This document shows positions 11,345-20,257 of a stretch of DNA of 64,000 nucleotides, in pieces. A program made the translations under genes and the position numbers. The notes beneath the pieces were generated by a model. It had not been told where the DNA came from. It saw nothing but the letters and a program-made list of their open reading frames with translations, and did no database searches. Within the stretch, counting starts at the first letter, position 1, and every line of letters begins with the position of its first letter. Origin of the DNA: Fasciola hepatica (lineage: Eukaryota; Platyhelminthes; Trematoda; Plagiorchiida; Fasciolidae); assembly GCA_948099385.1 (NCBI GenBank), contig CANUEZ040000161.1, positions 2,976,001 through 3,040,000 of the forward strand. The letters are read 5' to 3'.

Positions 11345-11345
<1 letters not shown>
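10914..11345 (+). pseudogene. RTE-type RT C-terminal fragment (right arm)
   Basis: The mirror of 3869-4300, here on the plus strand. It carries the same C-terminal RTE stretches ('LGHLWRCHDIQLFL', 'CCETWPL', 'RVLRMPTYRL', 'MTWPRGMKKL', then '..SRLPCWGP') broken over two or more frames. It runs directly into the (TA)n tract. Lacking palm and endonuclease, it cannot encode an active enzyme. Confidence 0.8.

Positions 11346-11414
<69 letters not shown>
11346..11414. repeat. (TA)n microsatellite in IR1 right arm
   Basis: About 69 bases of alternating TA, 28 more than in the left arm. Flanked by 'ggctcccgaagatcaacaag' on the left and 'cctcaaggagcca' on the right; 'ggctcc' and 'ggagcc' are complementary. 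Confidence 0.92.
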
Positions 11415-11416
<2 letters not shown>

Positions 11417-12127
11417 TCAAGGAGCCATCCGTAGTGAAGTGAAGGTAATGTAGTATTTCACAAGAATGAGCTTGTTTATGGGCAGTATCAAGACCTGTTT
11501 TCTAGTAGGCGCTGTCGAATTATGTTAGGGTTCATTCCACTGATAAATGCACCGCATACGGTGTCGTTCTGATCTTTCTCCCACTGTGATAAACTTGAAA
11601 GCACGGTCTTTTGCTAGCAATCGGTGCTTTTGTAGGAATTGGTCTAGAGCTTGGTCTGTATCCTGTGTACAAGAGGATAACAGGCGCGGAACAGAAATTT
11701 CATTTCTCGGTTTTGCTCCATTTTTCCAGGAGTATTAGGTGCGGTATCAGTAGTATGGTATTGTATCTGGATGACAGGATAAAATTTCCCCGGAAGCACA
11801 CTAACGGTTTCGTGGTTGTTCCCGCTCATCAAGTATGCATACCCGGTACTCTTCTGCTCAATCATCCCTATGCTTGAACATTCCGCATTTGGTTTACAGT
11901 TGTAATCTCATTTGAATGGTATGGAGCGTGCGGGACTGAGGAGCCCATTTCTGGAATCACACGGTGATTCTCCCAGACTTATTTCATCAGTCAACAAGAA
12001 TACAGTACCATACTACTCAAATCGTAAATCCTCATTCACGCACGCTTTATGCAATTCAAATGAGACTACAGCAGCACTGAGTGCGGTTTCATACGTTTTG
12101 AGCTCATTGGTGTATTCGCCAGTGCAG

Positions 12128-12270
12128 GGAAGGACTATCAGGCTATGACTTGACTTATGGGCGTGAAGAAATTGTTACTTTACTGTCTTCGGTAGGTGCT
12201 TCCCGCCTTCCTGGTTAGGGCCTAAGGAATGAGGATTGTCGTTGGTTAGAGACGTTGAGGGGCATACTTC
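12128..12270 (+). pseudogene. RTE-type 3'-end fragment (right arm, outer)
   Basis: The nucleotide run 'caggctatgacttgactta' and the following 'cttcccgccttcctggtta' align with 'caggctgtgacttggccca' and 'ctcccgtcttccctgttgg' at 11200-11280 in the same arm. Both derive from the extreme C-terminal coding end of an RTE. Stops interrupt every frame. It mirrors 2972-3114. Confidence 0.55.
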
Positions 12271-12516
12271 AGGATAGAAGTCAGTGGCACGAATGGTGTA
12301 CAATCTGTCCGTTGAACTCCCGTCCCTTGTCAATACACAAAACTGGAAAACATCAAAACGTGTCTGCAGAAAAAACAGAAAAATACATTTGTTTCTTCTG
12401 TATTAACTGCCACTTCTCTCATCCTGTCGTGCTTTAATCTTCCCCTTTTATGAGAAGACAGATTGGCGAACAAGCTCGTTTTCAGTGATTCATACTCAAG
12501 CCATTACATCACAATA

Positions 12517-13090
12517 ACCTCACATAAAGTATGGGACGAGATTCAACACTAGAGTAGGAGATAGGCAAGATTAGGAGAGCGTCTGACGTGGAATAGAAAA
12601 CCGGCCTTGTGCGGATCTCGGAGAGAAACACTGGTCATCAGCACCGAGATTTTGTCAGGATTCTCACTATCATACAAAACAGTCACAAACGGAGTATCGG
12701 TTAAAAGATGAGAACTCGAGTTTCAGCCTCGATTGCTGAAGCACGAGTTTGAATGTGTGAAGACAGAGTAACTGATGGCCTACAATATATTTATAAGTAT
12801 CCACGCAGATCCCTGCTTTGAAAGATAATGAGTGATGAAATAATCCGGAAAATGATTACTTTTTGTCGGTGATGCAGAACTTTGAGTTTTGGACAGAAAT
12901 GGGGTCAGAAAGGAGGGATTTTTTAAAAATTGTACAGAATTAAAGTTTTGAATTATCTCGCCTAATTTTTCACCGGTAATCAATGGTTATTTTAGCAACA
13001 GTAAGAACGAGAATCTGAAGACCAAATGATCTCTCTTCTCGTTTAACAATGAAAGTGCATCACCGGAGATGGGAGATGGTACAATGTAAG
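12517..13090. other. No recognisable gene
   Basis: AT-richer sequence just outside IR1. The 67-codon minus ORF at 12780-12983 has no recognisable family. Nothing else seen. Confidence 0.35.
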
Positions 13091-13129
13091 ATGCCATTAT
13101 AAACATATATACAAGGTGTTGTTTCGAAA

Positions 13130-13420
13130 CATCCGCCCTCGTGACACCAAAAAGAACGTGGCAGGCTTCATGTTTTGTTTTTTTGTTTTTTCTATCAGGA
13201 TCTGACAGTATACAGTCTTTAAATTTGTCGTACGTCTTATCGGGCGATTCTCTGCCAAGGTGTCAAAGAGAATTGTATGGATGTCCAAGAAGTCAAAGCG
13301 GTTGGCTTTTTGATTGCCGTCTATCACCAAGGAGTTCATCATCGCTAATCAAGACCTTTGCCATTTCATTTATAGACATTGTGTATTGCCTCGAATGACT
13401 ACTCGAGTTTCGTACCACAA
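13130..13420 (-). pseudogene. Second Ty3/Gypsy RT fragment
   Basis: The minus-strand reading 'VIDGNQKANRFDFLDIHTI' followed by 'TTNLKTVYCQILIEKT' corresponds position by position to 'VIGYSQRVNRFTLL' and 'STLDLKSAYHQILIREE' in the relic at 8718-9105. Upstream, in another frame, '..EMAKVLISDDELL' may be the preceding RT segment, which implies a frameshift near 13330. It is more decayed than the other relic, with no catalytic motif. Same strand and same part of the protein as the first. Confidence 0.6.
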
Positions 13421-13549
13421 CCAGGCGATTTATCTGGAGATCGATAACGGTTAAATACATTGTTGTGAACTCGAATGATTGAGCAACAGTGCTGGTATAC
13501 GTGCTAAACTGGGAAAGGGAAAAACCATTAGCGTGAAAGTTCGACAATG

Positions 13550-14085
13550 GTAGGCTGACATTACACTAGTTCATTATGTATTTCTCTAAATACCTCCAAT
13601 GAGAAATCGAGTTGGCTCCCAACATTTTCCGTGGTCATGCAGAACTAGTGAAAAAAAGATAGTCTGTCGTAAATGTAGCAGCCATTTTTATATTAAATAA
13701 AAAGGATGTATCGAGTCGAGTTAGCGCAACTTCAGAATGGAAGTTAGCAGTTACATAGTTCGACTTTGGTAATAAAAATATAACGGAAAACAGCAATGAT
13801 TGAGTCAGTACGCCGTGTTTGTCAATGGAAACCAGGTGGGAGATGAAAAAATTGCAAATATCTCAGCTTCTCTCGCAAGTCGTTTAAGAGGTTTGGTTTC
13901 GGTTTATACAACCACTGACGTCGCACTTCTGTGGTCTGGTTTCGGTTGCTAACATCTACCACCGTCCAGTAAAGGGCAGAAAGAATAGAAGCATCAAGTG
14001 AAAAATATCCGAAAGTCAAAGTAATAAGCGGAAATCACGGAGACAAAGAAAGAGTCCGAAAACAACTACGCCACTAGTCGCAACA
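13550..14085. other. No recognisable gene
   Basis: AT-rich, with scattered short ORFs (65 codons or fewer). I recognise no element or RNA gene. Confidence 0.35.
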
Positions 14086-14089
14086 CCTA

Positions 14090-14840
14090 GCCATATCACT
14101 TAAAATCTCCAACCATTTGGTAGGCGGATCACGTGGACCCCAACCTGGAAGTCTAACATGTCCTACTTGGTCAAGGTTCTCACACCTTTTGCCATGTCAT
14201 GGACTGACCATCTCGACCAACCTTCCAACTATTACCTTCCTCGTAGAACAGCGTACGCCGAGAAGGTCTGTTGGTGGGCAAGCGTAACACATGTCCCAAC
14301 CACCTTAACCCGATCCACAGACTAGCCTCTGGTCCCCAACACCTTACGTCTAACCCCAACATTGCCGATTCGGTGTTTCCACCTTATTCGGGCAATGCTA
14401 CGGAGACATCGATGCTTGAACACCGACGGTTTTCGTCTGTCTCCTACCCTTAGCGGCCATGTTTCTGAGCCGTATGGAAGAATGGACCTAACCGTCATAC
14501 TGTACACTTGACAGACAATCGGATGTCGCTCCGACGCCACAAATGGCTAAGGTTGGCAAAAGCCAAACGCACCTTTTGCGTACGCGATGACACTCCATCC
14601 GATATCTGTCCACCTGGTGAAATGTACCTGTCGGGTAACAAAACTCATCTACTTCAGCTACAGCTTTCCCCGCCAACGCAACGTTTGGTGTTGAGCCAAC
14701 CCAGTCTTGCAACAGCATTTAAAACTTTGAAGGTGCAAAACACATTCCAAACATTTCTACACAGTTGTTTAGGCTATCTAAGCTTTCTTTACATCCTCAG
14801 CTTATAATAGCAGATTCCTGAGCTGTTCCAAAATGACGGT
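14090..14840 (-). pseudogene. RTE-type RT 3' relic
   Basis: Read on the minus strand it covers the end of the RT and the C-terminal domain. In order: 'MFGMCFAPSKF' (compare 'PFGMRFAPSKC'), 'LLQDWVGSTPNVALAGKAV', 'ILPYGSETWPLR', 'FKHRCLRSIARI', 'RWLGHVLRLPTNR' and 'GQSMTWQKV'. These lie in three frames with stops between. Sequence up to about 14840 may belong to the YADD-downstream part, but the YADD itself is not found. It is a different, older copy from the IR1 fragments. It ends about 110 bases short of IR2's outer edge. Confidence 0.78.
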
Positions 14841-14953
14841 CGTGTAAATCCTTAAGAGAAATGTCAAATGCGCAAGCATAATACCCATAAAGTAATGTAT
14901 CGTTAACTTGGTTGTCGTTGCTACAACGGTAAGCCACGTCGAAGTTGTAACAC

Positions 14954-15418
14954 GTTGATAGTGGCTGGGGGGTTAGTTGGTTGCATGCCTGTTGAGCAGT
15001 GCTTACCGAGCTTGGTCATCATAGCTCTAGGTGTATGCGGCGGCGGCGGCAGTATTGTCGCAGTCATATTATGAGGCCTCCAGGTGGACGTACTAGGCTG
15101 TAGAGATGATGTCACTGGTAGATCAGTTGTCTTGTGGCTAAACTGGGATGGAGAACTTCTGGGTAGATTTGTGGAAGACCCTGAAAATGTGGAATGATAG
15201 GTTTGATGAGGTCGATTTTTGCTATTTATTCTAGCGGACGTGGTAGGTGGGGAGGCAAGGTGCCGACGTTTTCCTGGTTGTTGGGTCGGTGACACATGCG
15301 GCGATATGTCTAAGTCTATGGTCTCTGCTGGCGTCATGTACACCGATGGCAAAGCCGATGCATTTTTCACTGCAGATTTGCTACTCCGGGTTTTCGCCAC
15401 ATTGAGGAATAATATCAT
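14954..15418 (-). pseudogene. Pro/Ser/Thr-rich ORF, truncated at arm edge
   Basis: Minus-strand copy of the open frame that begins at 36997 in the right arm (first codon ATG at 15418). Within the arm the two are the same apart from substitutions. Here the frame leaves homology at 14954 and ends a few codons later (about 14921), whereas the right copy continues to 37602. The protein is low-complexity, with a 'ILPPPPHTP' run. No folded domain is visible. It may be ORF1-like 5' sequence of a CR1-type element, because the right-hand copy lies just upstream of a CR1 ORF2. Confidence 0.5.
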
Positions 15419-15449
15419 CCCTGAAGCTTCTATCCACGAACTCTAATAA

Positions 15450-16720
15450 CAAAGGCAGATGATTCGGAGGCTGATTGGACTTTTCACTAGGGTTAGTGGG
15501 ACGGTTCAAAACACTTCACAACTGTAATCACGTAAGGTAGGAGTTTGCGTTCAATATCTGTGACCGATCGGACCCAAAGTAAAACCGTTCCTCTTGGATC
15601 CGTCTTCAACATCTAGTCTGCAGTAGCAAGCACATCTCCGAGCGGTCCCTTAGTTCTTAATATTTTACCATTCACGTTTTGCCATATGTTCTTCCGAGTT
15701 TGCCCCGGCATCTCACCTCCCCATAAACTTCCACTGCCGGGTTCAATCACAGGCAACCAGTCACCCGATGCAAATCTAGCTCTACATTTCCGACTTCCAT
15801 TTTCACTATCCTCCTTTCCACCCACTGCCACATTAGGGAACTCTCCTTTCGCCTACCCGCTCACGTGAAATCTCTCTCTTCCAAAGCAAAATCATCAAAC
15901 TGGTTCTGACGCGAACATCCCATCTCAAACCCACCCCCTGACAATGTTCCCAGAATACATAGTTTTACCCACTCTACTGCATTTCACGGCACAAATAAAA
16001 ATAACCACGTTAATGGAGTTTATTTTCCGCAACGAATGGCTAACACTCCCGTCTAAAACCACTACTAGCTTGGAAAACAGAAGCAATAGCCAACTCAAAC
16101 GATTCATCATAGCTCATTCGTTTACCCACGAGTTGTCTTTTAGTATGCCCACTAGATTCTCCCACTCCCGTCCCTAATCCCACTTAATAGGCGCATGATC
16201 TCGAGCGCCATAAATGATTCATGGTGTCCTACTGTTGGTCCGAATTTGTTCGCCATCTGACCCTTGCATCTCTGTTGTGGGTACTATACCACAATAATTG
16301 CTTATGCTCTCACAATTTTTCAAACCCACAAATCTACACTGCTGCGAATCGTTTACCACCACAGCAAAGAAACTGTTTTCATGCTTCGGTGAAAACCTCA
16401 AGCCCAACACTTACAAGATTTTCTATAAGTTCAACACATTTCCTAGAACTGGGGCCTTCTTTTGCGCTTCCTTTCTATTTCTGTGCGCATAACAACTCTT
16501 TGATAGATCGCAAACACATTCTCATAGGGACCATTGTACTCTGAAACGACATTGTTAGTCTCTCAAACTGAGGGAGACAAGTATTCCGAAGTAGTAGCTT
16601 TGCAGAGTCATATCAGCCGTGAACTAACATGAAATAAAACAACCCATTTAGGTCCGCGAGCCTGTTTCAGTGATTTTGTGACTGATTCAGATAAGTATTC
16701 GGTTTCCCGCAGCGAAATCG
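15450..16720. other. No recognisable gene (IR2 left arm)
   Basis: Short ORFs on both strands (up to 107 codons at 16221-16544), none with family features. The region is duplicated at 35695-36965. It may include 3' flanking sequence of the bZIP gene. Confidence 0.35.
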
Positions 16721-16986
16721 CCCTTTTTATCACATGTTTACGCATGAGTGCAGTGGAAGGGGTATACAAACACAAAGGCCCATCGAACCGTTAGTGACAA
16801 CCGACGGCCAGACCTGGGAATTGGAGTTATGAAAAAGCACATAAGATCCCAATGGGTCAGGTGCAGAAACGAGTCGGACGACAGCGCGTTACTGTCTATC
16901 GTCAAACTGGTGATGGCAGGGATTCAAACCTCCGACCCCCGAAGTGGTAATCACACGTTCTGAAATGCTTGGCAACCACCAGCTTT
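16721..16986 (-). mobile_element. tRNA-derived SINE-like repeat (left arm)
   Basis: Reverse complement of the right-arm copy at about 35430-35695. In minus orientation it has a B-box-like 'ggtttgaatccc' and ends with the 'cactgcactcatgcgtaa' block also found at 1090-1120. Because it is in both arms, the SINE inserted before the inverted duplication. Confidence 0.6.
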
Positions 16987-17068
16987 ATAATGGTTTACGC
17001 TATTGCATCTATCGACTCCCATATGGTTTCTGAGTGGCATAGGACGATCGCGGGAAATACGGATGTAC

Positions 17069-17074
17069 TTTATT
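17069..17074 (-). promoter_or_regulatory. Candidate polyadenylation signal, bZIP left copy
   Basis: An AATAAA hexamer on the minus strand about 880 bases after the bZIP stop. Another lies about 50 bases nearer the stop (about 17118-17124). Either could serve. No cleavage site can be confirmed from sequence. Confidence 0.3.
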
Positions 17075-17954
17075 AATTTCTGTCACTTGTTCCAAATTAC
17101 TCTTCTCTTTACATCCTTTTATTCACCCAACGAAAAATCCTGATAGTCACCCCTATTTTATCCATTTAAAGGCGGATGATTCGGGACCACTTGTAGTCTA
17201 AGTTCCTTATAATACCAACTGATATTTAAAAGCATTTGCTGGAATTAAATGTCTATTAGTCAAAACTGCACAGTACCACGGTAATCGATTTCCTTTGTAT
17301 CAATTCAATTTTGATCTGTGAAATAATGATTAGCAAGCAAACCGGTCGGAAAACGATGTCACGAACGGGACGTGTGCCACATGGAAGCATCTTTAATGAA
17401 AACAACAGGCACCTGAACAGTACTGCATTCGTCCAGACCGCATTAACTGAAAAGTAAGGTCATCATGACAAGCCACCCCGAATAATTGACGACTCAATCC
17501 GGAATTATTTTTCACTGACAAAACACAGCTTACGTCACCCAGCTTAGTTCATGAAGAAAAGAAACGAAAACAACCTAAATATATTGAGATTACACAAGCC
17601 TAGCAGGATGAAAAAATAGCACAAGCCAGTCTCAAAAAGGCGGTAGTGATAATATAAATGTAATGTACATAACTGATCATAAACATCTGCGAAAAGACGT
17701 GGGCTGTACGTTTGTTTTCCGCTAAAAGATATTGTAAATAAATTACCCGTGGTATGCTGCGGCAGAAAACGACAAGCCAGGACAAAGTCAAAAAGTGCGG
17801 GTATGTTCGTTCTCATGCTGTAAGAAAAATATATAATCTTAGATTCTGCCAGGGACACAACGATCACCCGGAAATTATTGGTCGTGGTGCTGCTCATCAC
17901 AATGTGAATTTGGTAGGACAAACCAAATGCATCAATAGAAGTACAACGTTACGT

Positions 17955-18923
17955 TCACCTCTGACCAAGTGCTGAGTGATCAGCGAACACGTCATTCACG
18001 AAGACTGTAGATGGTAAAGCAGTTGGTTCCAATGTACAAGAGCTGGTGGTCAGAGCAATAGTTGTGGGGTTCATGATCTCAGACGGGAAGAAATTTCGTG
18101 ACATGGATTCCGGAGCGCTTAGATTAGCTTCAGACAACCTTGCGCGATAGTTCGGATCGAATGGAATGCCACGGAGCATACAGATCTCCCGTTTAAGGGC
18201 GAGTATTTGTGCCTGTAGTATAAGATTTGATTTCTCTAAATAACTTGCACGCATGGCGATTGTATCTTCCCGGCGTTTTCGATTGTCGCGCGACCGTTTG
18301 GCTGCTAAGTTGTTACGCATGCGGCGTTGTAGGTATCTATCATCTTTAGAATTTGAGTTGACTTCAGATGATGAACAAGGAGAAACGGCACTTTTGGAAT
18401 CCTCTTCGGAACTAGTTAATTTGGATTTGGTACTCAAAGAGAGAGGCGAGTCCTGCGACTTCGAGTTTTCAACCCTGAGTTGCTGCGTGCCACTCCTTGT
18501 TCGCCTACGAGACCTTGCCTTTCCGACAGTTGTGGTGACCGCTACAGTTCCTGATGAAGTTGCTAACGGTTCATTGGAAAATGGAATTTGTGTCGAATCA
18601 CACAGTGGTGACGCATTCGAAATCGAAAAAGAACCAACACAGCCGGAATTCCGTGACATCACAGCGGAGTCGAAACAGAAGGAGTTGGGAAGTTGAGTGT
18701 TGTACGGTGAAAGTGAGCTGGATATTCGAAGATTACATTCAGGTTTACTCCGTTGAACAGTTTGGGCATACGAATAGGTGGACGGACACCCACTGATGCA
18801 TCCCACAGAACCTTGGCATAGGGACAACTCAGGGATACTGTTGAAAGAAGGTGTTCTGAAAGAGTCAGTGGAGCCCATTAAGTCACTCAAGTCGACAACC
18901 GACCCTCCATAAACACCCTGCAT
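17955..18923 (-). CDS. bZIP transcription factor, PAR/NFIL3/CES-2 type (left copy)
   Basis: A nuclear DNA-binding protein expected to dimerise through its zipper and regulate transcription. Numbering is from the first in-frame ATG (322 aa). The N-terminal 190 residues are Ser/Thr-rich with a basic 'KARSRRRTRSG' patch and no recognised domain. The basic region, about 196-225, contains 'NNLAAKRSRDNRKRRED', the diagnostic NNxAAKRSRD of PAR/NFIL3/CES-2 proteins. Four zipper leucines at perfect heptads follow (229, 236, 243, 250), then a 72-residue tail. The ORF is open back to a TGA 25 codons upstream with no other ATG, so the start is this ATG unless a 5' exon is spliced on. No intron is needed. 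It could be a single-exon gene or an old retrocopy. The subfamily (PAR, NFIL3 or CES-2) cannot be decided by eye. Confidence 0.88.
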   Translation of the reverse strand: MQGVYGGSVVDLSDLMGSTDSFRTPSFNSIPELSLCQGSVGCISGCPSTYSYAQTVQRSKPECNLRISSSLSPYNTQLPNSFCFDSAVMSRNSGCVGSFSISNASPLCDSTQIPFSNEPLATSSGTVAVTTTVGKARSRRRTRSGTQQLRVENSKSQDSPLSLSTKSKLTSSEEDSKSAVSPCSSSEVNSNSKDDRYLQRRMRNNLAAKRSRDNRKRREDTIAMRASYLEKSNLILQAQILALKREICMLRGIPFDPNYRARLSEANLSAPESMSRNFFPSEIMNPTTIALTTSSCTLEPTALPSTVFVNDVFADHSALGQR

Positions 18924-19224
18924 CGCCGTAGCGCCACGCTTGAATTGGTACACACATACGAGTAACCTCAAACTCGAGGAGTTCAAACAAATCCTCAATC
19001 ACCTTGTCAAAAGGCAGGGAGAAATGTCTCGTGTAAACCGCTTCAGATTTAATCCGTAGGCCCACTCTCAGGAGGCGTTTTTTTACAATGCTCTCAGATG
19101 TGCCCTGAGACGACTCGGTCTGGATAAATCTAAAAGCTCTGTGCACCGCAGTGACGAACAACCCGGTTCGGGTGATTTTCACACGGTGTAAACCATTGTC
19201 CGCCCAGAATACATCAGGGTACAT
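18883..19224 (-). other. Upstream ORF overlapping bZIP start (left copy)
   Basis: A 113-codon ATG-initiated frame that runs into the bZIP coding region and ends at a TGA 41 bases past the bZIP ATG, in a different frame. It is preserved in both arms. The peptide has no recognised domain. If it lies in the mRNA it would reduce translation of the bZIP. If transcription starts later or a 5' exon is spliced, it is irrelevant. Confidence 0.35.
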
Positions 19225-19229
19225 ATTTG

Positions 19230-20100
19230 CTTTAATTTCTCAACTTCATCTCACTTTGCACGGTGTCTGAATAGTCTTACATTTTGCGACTTACAGTAAG
19301 AAAAGTCCACATTTTCGCAATTTTGTCAGCCTTTCTATCCCAACGATGGACCTCATGAATTCAATCGGTAGGAGCGAAGGCCGGTAGATTTAGAGGGGGT
19401 GTATTGTCGGTCCAATTGAACCGACAGATCTGGGGAAGCTGGCTGGCTAGACTCAAACCGGCGAGTCGGTGATGCGCCACAATTCCGTAACGAGCGAGAC
19501 GAGGTCTGGCCACGGGCCATAGCCGGAAAACCTCGGGTTCACCTGAGTAAGTACCACTCAGCCAGTCAGTCCCTTGCTTTAGATTATTGTAACTAATGTT
19601 ATGAATGTGTGTGGAGTCACTGATCCGTCCTTACTTATAAGTGACGTGTGTTACGGCGTGACTAATGGAAGTCACCCGAGCAAGTTCAGTTTTCCGTAAG
19701 GAAACTGCCCATAACTTGATGGTGCCGGTGGACAATTTGCGCCTGATTCTGAGCCGCTTCTGAAATCAGGTAACCCCAGTATTCCTAGTCGCGGCGAGGC
19801 CGTAAATGCTACTGGTAACTGATTACTCGACCCCGGATCTAAATGAGCTCCTGAGTAGCAGCCAGATTCCAAGTGTGATCAAGGTTCGCTAGTTCAAAGG
19901 AATGATTTGAAGACCTTGATTTTTATGTCTCCAAAAGGCCGCTACAATATTACCCACGTCGTTCCTGTCTCTCTCAAATACTCCGTCACCCTAACCAGCA
20001 GAATACCGTCCCACTATGACCAGGGCACGTCTCAAAAACGGGTAAAAGATCACCGGTCCGTCGGAACAAAGAGCCAGAGGGTGTCCATGGCAACCATTTA
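19230..20100. other. Upstream region of bZIP (left arm), no gene recognised
   Basis: Non-coding by eye. It holds a near-perfect 20-base palindrome at about 19409-19428 ('gtcggtccaattgaaccgac'). Promoter elements cannot be assigned from sequence alone. The region is duplicated in the right arm (32315-33185). Confidence 0.35.
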
Positions 20101-20104
20101 TTCG

Positions 20105-20257
20105 AATAGCGTGGTGAGTGGTGGCATCCAATGTGATGTGTGCAGAGCATGGTTCCATGCTCGCTGTGGGGAATTGTCTGGGGTGCATTATCGTCTTCGC
20201 CTACGACACGAACTTTTCCTCGGGACCTGCCCCATCAGTGCGGAGTTCCCTCGCACA
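20105..20257 (+). pseudogene. PHD-finger-like half, cut by IR2 inner edge (left)
   Basis: The plus-strand reading contains 'IQCDVCRAWFHARCGELSG', with Cys at 20132 and 20141, a Trp-Phe-His-x2-Cys and a later 'LGTCP'. This is the second half of a PHD-type zinc finger. The expected first Cys pair and the last Cys are not visible. PHD-like fingers of this kind occur in ORF1 of CR1-type retrotransposons. The frame has no ATG. Beyond 20257 it differs from the right-arm version, although both stay open for some distance. Confidence 0.55.

Larger units (their letters stand above)
10291..12516. repeat. IR1 right arm (2.2 kb inverted repeat)
   Basis: Reverse complement of 2726-4925, described there. 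It starts 'gagaggccatttcac' and ends 'cattacatcacaata'. The arm is 26 bases longer than its partner, almost entirely from the longer (TA)n tract. Substitutions against the left arm occur, for example at about 10884 and 10937, the latter changing Ala/Val to Ile/Thr in overlapping readings. The duplication is therefore old enough to have diverged slightly. Confidence 0.93.
14954..20257. repeat. IR2 left arm (5.3 kb inverted repeat)
   Basis: Exact-length reverse complement of 32158-37461: every feature pairs at coordinate sum 52415, so there is no net insertion or deletion over 5304 bp. I found about a dozen substitutions by eye, for example 17140 C, 18221 T, 18645 G and 20052 A opposite 35275 A, 34194 G, 33770 T and 32363 C. 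That is roughly 0.2-0.3 percent as a lower bound. Contents from outside in: a Pro/Ser-rich ORF piece, a SINE, the bZIP gene and a PHD-like ORF piece. Confidence 0.96.

Noticed and set aside
18253..18696. 147-codon ORF antisense to the bZIP gene, also at 33719-34162
   Set aside because: It lies wholly opposite the bZIP coding region and its apparent conservation follows from the duplicated arm. No motif of its own.
19480..19515. 'aattccgtaacgagcgagac' resembles a conserved part of small-subunit rRNA
   Set aside because: Similarity covers only about 20 bases and the flanks do not match rRNA, so it is likely coincidence or a trivial fragment.
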